64,000 bases of DNA from an uncultured Muribaculaceae bacterium (GTDB taxonomy: Bacteria > Bacteroidota > Bacteroidia > Bacteroidales > Muribaculaceae): contig CANQZG010000005.1 in assembly GCA_947628305.1 (NCBI GenBank), positions 124,001 through 188,000 of the forward strand. The letters are read 5' to 3'. A program made the position numbers and the translations under genes. Below are positions 39,668 through 48,799 of the stretch, piece by piece. How positions within the stretch are numbered: the first letter of the stretch is position 1; each line of letters opens with the position of its first letter. Below the pieces are notes generated by a model. It was not told the DNA's origin, ran no database searches, and saw nothing but the letters and a program-made list of their open reading frames with translations.

Positions 39668-40610
39668 CTTCTCTCCAATCATCCAGTTGGCCGCCACCCT
39701 CAACATCGCCCTGGTCGCGGTAGAATATGCCAAGTCATACACCTCGGTCCTTTATGAACAAGTGTTTAAATTCAAAGATTTCATAGAAGAATCCTTTGAC
39801 ACATGTCTACGACTGCTCACCGACAAAGAGTCACTTGAGAGCCTCGACCCTCAAATAATAAACGGAAGAAGCACCAATTATCAAATCGAGGATGTAAAAA
39901 GAAAGCACGAGAAAAAGCGCACTGAAATCGAGAACGAGAAACAACGGAAAATAGCCGCCACATTAAAAATCTGCGAATCTAAAAGCATCTCATCCTTGAG
40001 TCTGTATCTGTTCCTCTATTCACTCACAACCCTATTCTTATGTGGATTTGAAGACAACGAATCATCCAACCTTATAATACACGGGGTATGGAGCATTTAC
40101 ACATTACTTACTCTGGCCTATCTTATCATTGGATGGTCTAAAGGCGAGAATGAGAACCACAAGTTCCTATGTCTCAACTTCTCATCCCTGCTGAACCCAA
40201 CATGGGTGGCACTTTGTCTACTTGCGATATCTATATCTATATGCACGATAGCAATACACAGCGACAAGACATGGGTAGCCAACCTAATAGACATCGCTTG
40301 GACGACCATACTAATCACAGGCGTACTGATGATGTATTCCAACTTTGTTGCATTCGCCATAAGGATGTGGCACAATGCAAAAAACATCAGAACCCAAATA
40401 ACACAATCAAGCGAGTCATTAAAACAAGAATGTGCCGATTTGAAAAAGGAGGCAGACGATTTAATAACAGTAAGCCGAGTAAGTGATAAACTCGCCGTGG
40501 ACAGCAAAAACGACCATACGACACGTTCAAACACACTAATAAAATTTCCACCACAGGCAATCACGCCCGAACCCTACCTTCCGCCAGTCTGCCCACCACA
40601 CAAAAAATAG
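39654..40610 (+). CDS. Multi-pass membrane protein with coiled coils (cargo pair, gene 2)
   Basis: 318 residues, not recognised. Four clear membrane helices (SLSLYLFLYSLTTLFLCGF, HGVWSIYTLLTLAYLIIGW, WVALCLLAISISICTIAI, IDIAWTTILITGVLMMYSNF) and a weaker N-terminal one, with a Lys/Glu coiled coil at about 85-115 and another after the last helix, then a Pro-rich tail. The 14-bp overlap with the PLD-like gene shows tight coupling. Lies between the cargo genes and the convergent integrase gene, a usual place for phage-borne defence modules. Confidence 0.7.
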   Translation: MVLNNFSPIIQLAATLNIALVAVEYAKSYTSVLYEQVFKFKDFIEESFDTCLRLLTDKESLESLDPQIINGRSTNYQIEDVKRKHEKKRTEIENEKQRKIAATLKICESKSISSLSLYLFLYSLTTLFLCGFEDNESSNLIIHGVWSIYTLLTLAYLIIGWSKGENENHKFLCLNFSSLLNPTWVALCLLAISISICTIAIHSDKTWVANLIDIAWTTILITGVLMMYSNFVAFAIRMWHNAKNIRTQITQSSESLKQECADLKKEADDLITVSRVSDKLAVDSKNDHTTRSNTLIKFPPQAITPEPYLPPVCPPHKK

Positions 40611-40619
40611 GGTTACATC

Positions 40620-41975
40620 CTAATCCCCCAACAGGCCGATAGTCTCACGCATCATCTCCTCATCGATGTCACGGTAGCGGGCAAACGCCTTGCTCCCCTC
40701 CGTGTGCCCCGACAGCTTCCCCACAAGGTTCGGGTCCTTGACCCGCTTGTACAGATTCCCGATGAACGTGCGACGGGCGATGTGACTGCTCGCCACCTCA
40801 TTAATCGGCCGCTGCTCCTCACGCCCCGTAGTCGGGTTCAACACCGTCACCGCCCTCGTCACCCCGCATGCCGCGAACACCCTTTTTATCGCGTCATTAT
40901 ACCTCTGCGGAGAGATAAACGGGAACAGACGCCCCCGGTTGTCCATCCCCCTGTACCTATCCACAATCTCCGCCGCACGCCGATGCAACGGCACACGTAT
41001 CACCTCCGGCCTGTCCCCCCTCGTCTTCGACGCAATGTACTCCACCCCGCCACCTATTATATTGGACAGCGTCAGGCGCATCAGGTCCGACACACGGCAA
41101 CCCACATAACACTGGAATATAAAGATGTCACGCTGCACCTCCAGCTCACGGTTATAAGACAGGTCAGTGTCCGCTATAAGGTCACGCTCACCCATGCTTA
41201 TATAATAAGGCGTACCGTAAACCTGCGATGTCACACCCGAATACTTCGCGAACGGCCTGTTCCCCGTCAACTCCTGCGCGTTACACCAGTTGAAGAACGC
41301 CCGGAGACACTTGAACATCCCCACAATCGTATTATTCCCCTTCCTCAACGGCCTACGCCCGCCCTCATAGATTTCAGGATACCTCAACGCCACCTCCGGC
41401 TCTGAACGCAGAAACAACTCAAACTCATTCACATCGTCCACACTGAACGTATCCACGTCCACCGACCACCCCCGACCTCCCCGCGCCGTGCGGTAAGCCT
41501 CGAACCGTTGCAACGCACGCATCAGCACCTCATAATTCTTCACCCGCCTTTCCGAATAACTATGCTTCTCCAGGAACAACCCGAACAAATCATACACCGT
41601 CGCGTGCTCTACCTCCCCACGTCCGTCACCATACACCTCCGGCCACCTGAAACTATTATACCGCTCCGTGATAAACCCCGCGCTCAACAACTCCCTCGGC
41701 GTCTCCTCACACAACTCAAGCAAGAACTGCTCCACGCCGATAAGTTCACGCTCCGCCGCACGCAACTCCCGCGCCTCCCTCTGATTCGCACGCGGCATTA
41801 TGAACCGGCCCACGTTCCGCCTGTCCCTCGAGCCGTCGTCCATCCGGGACGGGTTCACATACACCCCCGACCTCAACCTCAACTGAACCCCGCGCCCCAC
41901 CGAGAGACGCAACATAACCTCCGCCTTACCGTCGCCGTTCAACCTCGCCGACACACTCCGTCTGATAGTCGCCAT
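40620..41975 (-). CDS. int: Tyrosine-type site-specific recombinase (prophage integrase)
   Basis: 451 residues from the ATG at 41975 (MATIRRSVSARL). An N-terminal arm-binding domain (VMLRLSVGRGVQLRLRSGVY) and SAM-like core-binding domain are followed by the catalytic domain: Arg in GCRVSDLMRL (about 293), Lys in SKTRGD (about 316), HxxR in SSHIARRTF (about 395), His in LSGHTEGSKAF and nucleophile Tyr in FARYRDI (about 432). All catalytic residues are present. Bacteroidetes phage-type integrase; the gene ends 10 bp from the convergent cargo gene and starts 244 bp from attR. Confidence 0.96.
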   Translation of the reverse strand: MATIRRSVSARLNGDGKAEVMLRLSVGRGVQLRLRSGVYVNPSRMDDGSRDRRNVGRFIMPRANQREARELRAAERELIGVEQFLLELCEETPRELLSAGFITERYNSFRWPEVYGDGRGEVEHATVYDLFGLFLEKHSYSERRVKNYEVLMRALQRFEAYRTARGGRGWSVDVDTFSVDDVNEFELFLRSEPEVALRYPEIYEGGRRPLRKGNNTIVGMFKCLRAFFNWCNAQELTGNRPFAKYSGVTSQVYGTPYYISMGERDLIADTDLSYNRELEVQRDIFIFQCYVGCRVSDLMRLTLSNIIGGGVEYIASKTRGDRPEVIRVPLHRRAAEIVDRYRGMDNRGRLFPFISPQRYNDAIKRVFAACGVTRAVTVLNPTTGREEQRPINEVASSHIARRTFIGNLYKRVKDPNLVGKLSGHTEGSKAFARYRDIDEEMMRETIGLLGD

Positions 41976-42031
41976 TGTTAAAATATCCTGCAATAGTTAA
42001 TTCAATATTCCATCGCAAAGATACCCATTTC

Positions 42032-42071
42032 GGTAGACAGCGGTAGACAAAAACGCAATTTTCTGTCTACC
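42032..42071. promoter_or_regulatory. Candidate integrase arm-type sites, right arm
   Basis: GGTAGACA at 42032-42039 and 42042-42049 (10-bp spacing, one helical turn) and its complement TGTCTACC at 42064-42071. The same octamer is found near attL at 5971-5978. Located between the integrase start and attR. Confidence 0.6.
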
Positions 42072-42218
42072 AAAATCATATTTAACAATATTTCACGCAA
42101 TCAAATGCAATCTCCGCCACCCCGCCACACGCCACACAAACACCTATCAATCAAACCTATACATTCCATAACATACCATTTCAACCAATACCACGGAATC
42201 CCGCCAAATTCCACCCCA

Positions 42219-42242
42219 CGACTCCCCACGGGCGTACGACAG
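42219..42242. repeat. attR core (24-nt direct repeat)
   Basis: Exact copy of 5884-5907. It marks the right end of the prophage and runs into the left arm of the host terminator at 42233-42282. Confidence 0.95.
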
Positions 42243-42282
42243 GAGGGGGCATCCGATTCCGGATGCCCCCTCCTGTCGTACG
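42233..42282. terminator. Bidirectional 23-bp hairpin, original terminator of tRNA-Arg
   Basis: Arms 42233-42255 and 42260-42282 are perfectly complementary with loop ATTC; the arm contains ACAGGAGGGGGCATCCG. The first ten bases of the left arm (42233-42242) belong to the att core. In the uninterrupted chromosome it lay directly behind tRNA-Arg; it now ends the leftward MFS gene as well. Confidence 0.88.
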
Positions 42283-42283
42283 T

Positions 42284-43981
42284 TTATTCCTCGGCGGAGA
42301 CGGCCTCCGACTCAAGGATTTCGGTCTGCGGTTGCTTGATGTTGGGGAGTTCAAGGCCGAGACCTTTCTTGCGGTCAATCACCTTGAGGACAAACCCAAG
42401 CAGCAGGGCGGCCACACCGAGACAGGCGAGCATTACCAGCGGCGCGGTGTAATTGTAGCTCACGGCAGCCTGTTCAGGTGTCATAGTGCCGTCGGCCAAT
42501 CCTTGGACGACCTGGGGGTTGGTGTTGTCGAGCACTTTCCCGATAAGAAGTGGGAAAAGCCACAATCCTATGTTCTGAATCCAGAAAATCAATGCGTAGG
42601 CCGACCCGATGATTTTGGAATCGACCAACTTGGGGACACTCGGCCACAATGAGGCAGGGACAAGGGAGAATGACGCGCCAAGGACAAGTATTGTCAGGTA
42701 GGCGACAATGACACCACCCATGTCACTGCCCTTGAACATGGGGAGCACAAATGCAAACGTAAGATGACACGCAATCAACAGGAGCGAACCGATGACAAGC
42801 ATTGAAGCCGCCTTGCCCTTGTAATCAACATAGTTGCCGAGAATGGGAGTGATACCCACCGCGAGAAGCGGGAACACGGCGAAAATCGCCGATGCCGACT
42901 GACGCATATACCCCATGACGCAATAGGCCACAAGCGACACGACAGCAAGGGCGAGCATGCTGTATTTAAGCGTCCTGTTCTTGGAGAAATTACTTGCGAA
43001 CGCCGCACCGGCCACCACAATCATGACAAGATACTGGATGACGGTCACACTGTCCGATGCCCAGAACGAACCCTCGGCGGGGAGTGTCAGCGTCAGGTTG
43101 CACTGCAACATGTTGACGGCATATTTCTGGAACGGGAAAATCGCCGAATAATAGAGGACACAGAGCAAAGCCACAATCCAGAAACCCGAACTTGTCAGGA
43201 TTTTTCCGAGGTCACGCAGACGGAACGGGTCATCCTTCTCCTCCTCGGCATGGGTCTGCTCGTCAAGAGTCCTGTCCATGAAGAAGTACACGATGAACAT
43301 GATGAGGGCAATCATCAGCAACACGACGCCGAACGCGACCGAGCGTGAAACGCTTATATCACCGCCCAATTCAGCGAACATCGGGGAGAATATCATACAC
43401 GTTGCGACACCGAGACGCGCAAGAGCCATCTCCGACCCCATCGCAAGAGCCATCTCGCGCCCTTTGAACCACTTCACGATACCGCGGCTGACGGTTATAC
43501 CGGCCATCTCGACTCCGCAGCCGAATATCATGAACCCGACAGCCGACAGTTTGGCCGAGGCTGGCATGCCTTTGTAGAACGGCGAAATCCCCAGTTCGTC
43601 AAACCCCGGAATATAGTTGAGGTTATCGGTGAACCAGCGGTCGAGACCGCTGCCGATGAAAGCATCGGTCAACGCATACCAGTTGATGACCGCACCGACC
43701 AACATCACCGCCCCCGAAAGAATGGCCGTGAACCTCACGCCCATCTTGTCAAGGATGATACCGGCGAATATCAGAAAGAAAATGAACACATTAAGGAATG
43801 TCTCGGAGCCCTGCATCGTGCCGAACGCCGTGGAGTCCCACCCGCGTGTCGATTGCAGCAAATCCTTGATTGGCGACAGGATGTCCATGAAGATGTAGGA
43901 ACAGAACATGGCGAATGCGAGGAGACCCAATGCCGTCCACCGCGCCCAAGCCTTGTCGCTAAGTACTTGTTTAGCTGTCAT
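42284..43981 (-). CDS. MFS transporter (MFSD1-like)
   Basis: 565 residues, twelve predicted membrane helices with an extra-long first periplasmic loop (residues about 100-135). The entry ARWTALGLLAFAMFCSYIFM and FAGIILDKMGVRFTAILSGA (the DxxG(x)R-type loop 2-3 motif) and the later AYALIFWIQNIGLWLFPLLI are as in the MFSD1/peptide-related branch of the major facilitator superfamily. The substrate is not determinable; small peptides are possible by family analogy. Acidic C-terminal tail. Confidence 0.85.
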   Translation of the reverse strand: MTAKQVLSDKAWARWTALGLLAFAMFCSYIFMDILSPIKDLLQSTRGWDSTAFGTMQGSETFLNVFIFFLIFAGIILDKMGVRFTAILSGAVMLVGAVINWYALTDAFIGSGLDRWFTDNLNYIPGFDELGISPFYKGMPASAKLSAVGFMIFGCGVEMAGITVSRGIVKWFKGREMALAMGSEMALARLGVATCMIFSPMFAELGGDISVSRSVAFGVVLLMIALIMFIVYFFMDRTLDEQTHAEEEKDDPFRLRDLGKILTSSGFWIVALLCVLYYSAIFPFQKYAVNMLQCNLTLTLPAEGSFWASDSVTVIQYLVMIVVAGAAFASNFSKNRTLKYSMLALAVVSLVAYCVMGYMRQSASAIFAVFPLLAVGITPILGNYVDYKGKAASMLVIGSLLLIACHLTFAFVLPMFKGSDMGGVIVAYLTILVLGASFSLVPASLWPSVPKLVDSKIIGSAYALIFWIQNIGLWLFPLLIGKVLDNTNPQVVQGLADGTMTPEQAAVSYNYTAPLVMLACLGVAALLLGFVLKVIDRKKGLGLELPNIKQPQTEILESEAVSAEE

Positions 43982-44021
43982 AAATTGTAATACAATTGTA
44001 ATAAATGGTTAATCTTGGAGA

Positions 44022-44029
44022 CAAAATTA
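44022..44029 (-). promoter_or_regulatory. -7 box of the MFS gene
   Basis: TAATTTTG on the minus strand about 40 bp upstream of the MFS start. Confidence 0.45.
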
Positions 44030-44110
44030 ATGAAAAGTCACGATAATTAAGAAAAAATCCTTAATTTCGTTGCATTAAACGGCAACTTGTAAATATATCA
44101 ATACTAACAG

Positions 44111-45289
44111 ATGCCTAACCGTAAACCCTATACACTCGACCGTGTCGTGAGACTCGTCATTACCGTGGCCCTTATTGCCGGCGGTATATGGCTTATAAAA
44201 ATCCTGAAGGATGTACTGCTCCCTTTCGGCGTGGCATGTCTGATAGCCTATATTTTCGAGCCGTTCGTCCAATACAACCGTCGGCTATTGCACCTGAAAG
44301 GGCGTGTCATCGCAGTGTTCGTGACACTGTTTGAAATCACGTTCTTCTTCAGCGCACTGTGTTACTTCCTTGTCCCGTCAATCATAGACCAGGCTCACAA
44401 AATGGCCGACATGTTCAAGGTCTATGCCGAGACAAAGGCTTCAATACCGTTCCTGCCCGACTCTCTGCACGACTTCCTGAGGCAGCATGTCGATTTCCAT
44501 GAACTGTCATCGATGCTGACACAGCAGGAATGGTCACAGGTGATAGAGGACGCACTGTCGGCCACCTGGAGTTTCATAACGGGAAGCATCACGGTACTCG
44601 TGGCTATATTCAGCTGGATTATAGTGCTGATTTACGTGATTTTCATCATGATTGACTACGAGAAGCTCGGCAAGGGGTTCCGCAGCATGGTCCCCCCGAA
44701 GTTCCGCCCGGTATGTTTCAAGATTGGCGATGACATCAAACGCTCGATGAACCACTATTTCCGCGGACAGGCACTCGTCTCGTTTATAACGGGAGTCATG
44801 TACTGTATCGGCTTCTCGATTGTAGGGCTTCCAATGGGCATAGCCATGGGACTGCTCATCGGTGTGCTCAACATGGTGCCATACCTTCAGCTGACCTCAA
44901 TACCGTTGACCGCGTTATTGTGCCTGGTGTGCTCGGTGAGCACCGGCGTGAACTTCTGGACTATCTTCGGCGAATGCATTCTAATCTATTGCTTCAATCA
45001 ATCATTCAACGACCTGTTCATGACTCCTAAAATCATGGGCAAGGCAATGGGACTCAACCCTGTCATCATACTTCTGTCACTCTCGGTGTGGGGAACATTG
45101 CTCGGTTTCCTCGGCATGATTATCGCCCTCCCGCTGACAACACTCCTGCTGGCCTACTATGACGAGTACATCATCATGCGTCATAACGATGACTCCCCGC
45201 CCGGCGAAGGGAACGCCGATGACCTCCAGGCGATAAACGACATGCTTGAATACCCTCTTGACGGCAATCCGTCCAACACAAATGACTGA
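44111..45289 (+). CDS. AI-2E family (PerM/YdiK-type) transporter
   Basis: 392 residues with eight predicted membrane helices. Family features are FGVACLIAYIFEPFVQYNRR near the N-terminus, LVSFITGVMYCIGFSIVGLP, then MGIAMGLLIGVLNMVPYLQ, and LNPVIILLSLSVWGTLLGFL followed by GMIIALPLTTLL. Family members export or exchange small solutes or act as Na+/H+ antiporters; autoinducer-2 export is not assured. It is followed after 2 bp by the histidine kinase gene, so the two are co-transcribed. Confidence 0.92.
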   Translation: MPNRKPYTLDRVVRLVITVALIAGGIWLIKILKDVLLPFGVACLIAYIFEPFVQYNRRLLHLKGRVIAVFVTLFEITFFFSALCYFLVPSIIDQAHKMADMFKVYAETKASIPFLPDSLHDFLRQHVDFHELSSMLTQQEWSQVIEDALSATWSFITGSITVLVAIFSWIIVLIYVIFIMIDYEKLGKGFRSMVPPKFRPVCFKIGDDIKRSMNHYFRGQALVSFITGVMYCIGFSIVGLPMGIAMGLLIGVLNMVPYLQLTSIPLTALLCLVCSVSTGVNFWTIFGECILIYCFNQSFNDLFMTPKIMGKAMGLNPVIILLSLSVWGTLLGFLGMIIALPLTTLLLAYYDEYIIMRHNDDSPPGEGNADDLQAINDMLEYPLDGNPSNTND

Positions 45290-45291
45290 CA

Positions 45292-47397
45292 ATGTACAAC
45301 TTAAAGAACATAACGTTAACTCTAACCCTAATGCTCGCGACCGTGATGGCCGCCACCGCCCTGGACCGCAAACTGACAATAGACAGCCTACGCCGAGTAC
45401 TCCCGACCAAGCTCACGGCATCAGACTCGGTCAGGGTGCTGTATGACATATTCGACCTTTCGGAGAAAAACCAGTTGTGGGATGTAGGGAACACGATATA
45501 TGATGTCGCAGGCAGAGCCGGCGACTCCGAGACACAACTTGACATGTTGCGCCAACTCACCAACGTCTATTATGGCAACGACTCCGTCCAGGCAATCATG
45601 CAGGCTCGTGCCGAGAAATTTCCCGAAAGCACCGACCGTAGCGAGACACTCACGTTCATCAGACTGATGCGCACCGTGACGGCATCACGAAAAGCCTCCG
45701 ATGAACAATGCCGCCAACGCATGAACCAATTACTCAAGTCCTATACTTCCGACAACGAGCATGACCCGTATGAACAAATCGAGATGCTTTTCTCAATTTG
45801 CTCTTACATGAAAAACTTTACACAAGGCGACCTCCTCCTAAAGTATATGACCGAACTCGAGGGGAAAATCAAGGCACTCCCGTCCACATCGATGGCTCTG
45901 CGAAACGCCTTCTATACCCAGGCAGCCAACACGCTCGTCCTCAACGAACGATATGAAGCCGCCGTCAAAGCCAACAAAGAGATTCTCAAGATTCTTAATG
46001 AACTGACACAGCGTTATCACGCCAAGGGGCGCAAATTCCGTCAATATGACCGTATATATTACCTGACCTATCGCCGTCTACTTTCCAACTACAAGGCATT
46101 GACCCCTGATGAAATCGAGGAATACTACACCAAGTTCAAACATTACGCGACGACATCGCCGGCCCATATCGAGGATTATAACAACACGCGGCGTGCCGAC
46201 ATATATTATGCCATGGCCACACGTGACTACCCCAAGGCCATCGAACTTATAAAAGCCCATATCGACAAACCCTCCAACAAGGCCTACCGCCGTGTCATGC
46301 TCAAAAGCCTGAAAGATGCCGCCACAGCGATAGGGGACAAAGAGACACTGCTACAGGCAACCCTATCCTATAATGACATCCTTGAGGAATACATGAAATC
46401 CAAATCGGATGAACAGTTCCGCGAACTTGAAATAGTATATGACATCGACCGCCTTAAATCACGACAGGCTCAACTTGAACTCGAAAAAAGCGAGACATAT
46501 ATCGAGTCACAGCGCGTGCGCATTGTAATCACAGTGATTGCGATTGTCGTACTTGCCGTCTTTCTCTTCATCCTCCTCTACATGTACCGACACACCCGAG
46601 CACTGTCACGCAATCTCGCCGACGCCAACCGACTGTTGCGTGACGAGCGAGACAACCTCAAGAAGACACGTGACGACCTGATTGCCGCACGCGACCGCGC
46701 CCACAGTGCCGACCGACAGAAGACAGAGTTCATCAACAACATGAGCCACGAGGTGCGTGAACCTCTCAACGCGATTGTAGGTTTCTCGCAGCTGATAATC
46801 GACAGCATCGATGATTCAAAGCGAAAATATTTCGAACGTTATGCCAAAATCATCGAGTTGAACGCCGACCTGTTGCGGACTCTCGTCAACGATGTCCTCG
46901 ACGTTGCCGCAATAGAGAACTCCACCATGCACATCAATCCCGATAATGTATCGGTAATGTCGGTATGCAATATCGCCGCCGACGGCATCAGGCCGAGACT
47001 GAAACCGGGGGTGGACTTAACTGTCACCCTTGCAGCCGGCATCGATGAACTCACAACTATACACACTGACCCACGCCGTGTCGAGCAAGTCCTCCACAAC
47101 CTGCTGTCCAACGCCACAAAGTTCACCGAAGAGGGACGTATCGACCTATCGTGTGAAATCAATGAGGACGAGGGGACTGTCACATTCGCCGTATCTGACA
47201 CAGGCCCGGGCATACCCGAGGGAAAAGAGGAACAGATATTCGCCCGTTTTGAAAAACTCGACAACTACACCCAAGGGGTTGGACTCGGCCTTCACGTGTG
47301 CCGGCTCGTGGCTCGTCTACTCGGTGGCGATGTAAAAGTCGACACCGCCTACCGCAACGGCGCACGTTTCACCTTCACCATCCCGGCACAACGGTGA
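45292..47397 (+). CDS. Sensor histidine kinase with periplasmic TPR-like domain
   Basis: 701 residues. A signal peptide (NLKNITLTLTLMLATVMAAT) and about 380 residues of helical repeats typical of Bacteroidetes sensor kinases are followed by a membrane helix at about 408-430 and a coiled-coil linker. The HisKA domain has phospho-acceptor His486 (MSHEVREPLNAIVGF), and the HATPase has an N box (LLSNATKFTEEG), G1 (SDTGPGIPEG), F (FARFEKL) and G2 (GVGLGLHV). No receiver domain, and no response regulator nearby. Coupled to the AI-2E transporter gene. Confidence 0.93.
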   Translation: MYNLKNITLTLTLMLATVMAATALDRKLTIDSLRRVLPTKLTASDSVRVLYDIFDLSEKNQLWDVGNTIYDVAGRAGDSETQLDMLRQLTNVYYGNDSVQAIMQARAEKFPESTDRSETLTFIRLMRTVTASRKASDEQCRQRMNQLLKSYTSDNEHDPYEQIEMLFSICSYMKNFTQGDLLLKYMTELEGKIKALPSTSMALRNAFYTQAANTLVLNERYEAAVKANKEILKILNELTQRYHAKGRKFRQYDRIYYLTYRRLLSNYKALTPDEIEEYYTKFKHYATTSPAHIEDYNNTRRADIYYAMATRDYPKAIELIKAHIDKPSNKAYRRVMLKSLKDAATAIGDKETLLQATLSYNDILEEYMKSKSDEQFRELEIVYDIDRLKSRQAQLELEKSETYIESQRVRIVITVIAIVVLAVFLFILLYMYRHTRALSRNLADANRLLRDERDNLKKTRDDLIAARDRAHSADRQKTEFINNMSHEVREPLNAIVGFSQLIIDSIDDSKRKYFERYAKIIELNADLLRTLVNDVLDVAAIENSTMHINPDNVSVMSVCNIAADGIRPRLKPGVDLTVTLAAGIDELTTIHTDPRRVEQVLHNLLSNATKFTEEGRIDLSCEINEDEGTVTFAVSDTGPGIPEGKEEQIFARFEKLDNYTQGVGLGLHVCRLVARLLGGDVKVDTAYRNGARFTFTIPAQR

Positions 47398-47723
47398 CAT
47401 TATACGTAATCAGGTAAGGTGTGGCCATGACCATACCGAAACGCATTAAAAAATCAGCGATAACTCAATCGGCGGTTCTGCCATGGCAGAACCCTACCAC
47501 TATCTTACGCCATCTTCCCTACAAGTAATGATTTTTTCGGCTTGAAAATTTTGTCGTTTCATTTTTGTTGTGTACATTTGTTGCGAGATGAAACATTGCT
47601 TACCAACATTTGATTTCATATCGTAAGCGACAATGCCATGAAACAAAACCTAACATTTATTATAACAGACTAAATACCTGAATAATTTCACATTTACCCT
47701 ATATTAACCTAAAAACAAACTGT
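47398..47723. other. Intergenic region: palindrome and promoter
   Basis: About 325 bp without a gene. It holds a perfect 20-bp palindrome GGTTCTGCCATGGCAGAACC at 47474-47493 and the promoter at 47550-47580. The remaining 140 bp is an AT-rich leader. Nothing else is evident. Confidence 0.7.
47550..47580 (+). promoter_or_regulatory. Promoter of the secreted protein gene
   Basis: TTTG 47550-47553, 19 nt, TACATTTG 47573-47580. The leader to the ATG at 47724 would be about 137 nt. Confidence 0.7.
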
Positions 47724-48557
47724 ATGAAAAAATCTTTACTCATTTCAACATTAGCTGTCATTTCCGCTATCACAATGACAAGCCAATCTGTTTACGCTGA
47801 TTCATACATGTATGAATCAGATAATTTTGATTATCTGATTCAGTATGCCGTGTACGGCAACGGCGAAAAACCCGCGGGAAATACTATCGGAGAAGATAAT
47901 CTTGATGCTTATTGTCCATTTATAACCACAGGCAAGATTGAGAACAAGTCATCAAAAGATGAACTCATTGCCAGAGGTTATACAATTCTTGAAACTCCAG
48001 GTGCATGTGCTTATCTCAACGGCTGTTCTGAATATGCCTATATTAAGTTTGGCAAAAAGAATTACCAAGGAGGATTAATCCTACCTAAAATGACCGGAGT
48101 ACCCGCCGATGCAGCATGCACAATGAACATTGAATGGTGTCCAATGCGAGCCGGTGGAACCACACAGACCATTGACCCGACAAAAATTGTCATTATTGTG
48201 AAAAATGGTGAGGATGTCAAAACATTTGAAGTTCCCGCCTGTGAATGGGAAACCGGGCACAAACTTGAGTTCATAAAGGCATCTGTTCCCTTAACCGATG
48301 CCAAAATCGATGCGAACACTGAAATTACAATACGTCCCGAAGATTCACAATATAATGGAGCATCAGGTCAGCATCGTTGGTTTATAAACGCGTGGAGCCT
48401 TGTCGGAGACAAGCAATCAGGCATCAACGACATCACTGTTGACGAGAACGCTCCGATGGAATATTACAACCTACAGGGCGTGCGAGTGGAGAATCCCGAG
48501 AACGGTCTTTACATACGCCGTCAGGGCGACAAGGCAACGAAAGTCCTTATCAAATAA
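47724..48557 (+). CDS. Secreted protein with C-terminal sorting-like domain
   Basis: 277 residues. Signal peptide (MKKSLLISTLAVISAITMTS, cut near VYA), a beta-rich domain with about six Cys (GACAYLNGCSEYAYIKFGKK, ACTMNIEWCPMRAGG), and at the C-terminus the common Bacteroides tail MEYYNLQGVRVENPENGLYI, RRQGD, KVLIK, related to T9SS type A sorting domains. Probably exported and displayed or released; function of the main domain is unknown. Monocistronic, ended by the hairpin at 48586-48616. Confidence 0.8.
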   Translation: MKKSLLISTLAVISAITMTSQSVYADSYMYESDNFDYLIQYAVYGNGEKPAGNTIGEDNLDAYCPFITTGKIENKSSKDELIARGYTILETPGACAYLNGCSEYAYIKFGKKNYQGGLILPKMTGVPADAACTMNIEWCPMRAGGTTQTIDPTKIVIIVKNGEDVKTFEVPACEWETGHKLEFIKASVPLTDAKIDANTEITIRPEDSQYNGASGQHRWFINAWSLVGDKQSGINDITVDENAPMEYYNLQGVRVENPENGLYIRRQGDKATKVLIK

Positions 48558-48585
48558 ATTAATATATCCGTTTCTTAAGCAAGGA

Positions 48586-48616
48586 ATGGCGTCTTGAGTG
48601 ACTCAAGGCGCCATTT
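48586..48616 (+). terminator. Terminator of the secreted protein gene
   Basis: AATGGCGTCTTGAG and CTCAAGGCGCCATT pair over 14 positions (one G-U) around TGA, followed by TCGCATTTT. Confidence 0.8.
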
Positions 48617-48668
48617 CGCATTTTATTCAGCCGGATGGGGGGTGTTTACATAACGGATATTGTATAAT

Positions 48669-48754
48669 CGTAGGGGGACGGGGCGTGTCCCCCTACGATA
48701 GGAATTGATTTATAGTGATTTATGATGGCGGACACGACACGTCGTGTCCCTACG
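48669..48754. repeat. REP-like palindromic elements
   Basis: CGTAGGGGGAC (48669-48679) faces GTCCCCCTACG (48687-48697), and GACACGAC (48731-48738) faces GTCGTGTC (48741-48748) followed by CCTACG. The minus strand of the second reads GTAGGGACACGACGTG, close to the GTAGGGACGCGCCAACGTG arm at 1609. Confidence 0.75.
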
Positions 48755-48799
48755 ATTTCTATTGTTGCCGTTTTACAACATCCTTCGGTGGTTGGGCAA

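Larger units (their letters stand above)
5884..42242. mobile_element. Temperate siphovirus-like prophage, about 36.3 kb, in tRNA-Arg
   Basis: Bounded by an exact 24-nt direct repeat (5884-5907 and 42219-42242) whose left copy is the 3' end of tRNA-Arg and whose right copy is a bare fragment. The tyrosine recombinase lies 244 bp from the right repeat. Between the ends is a complete set of genes: repressor, replication, terminase, HK97-type head, long tail and lysis. No gene looks broken, so the element may be inducible (inference). Structural genes run leftward; lysogeny and cargo genes run rightward. Confidence 0.95.
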
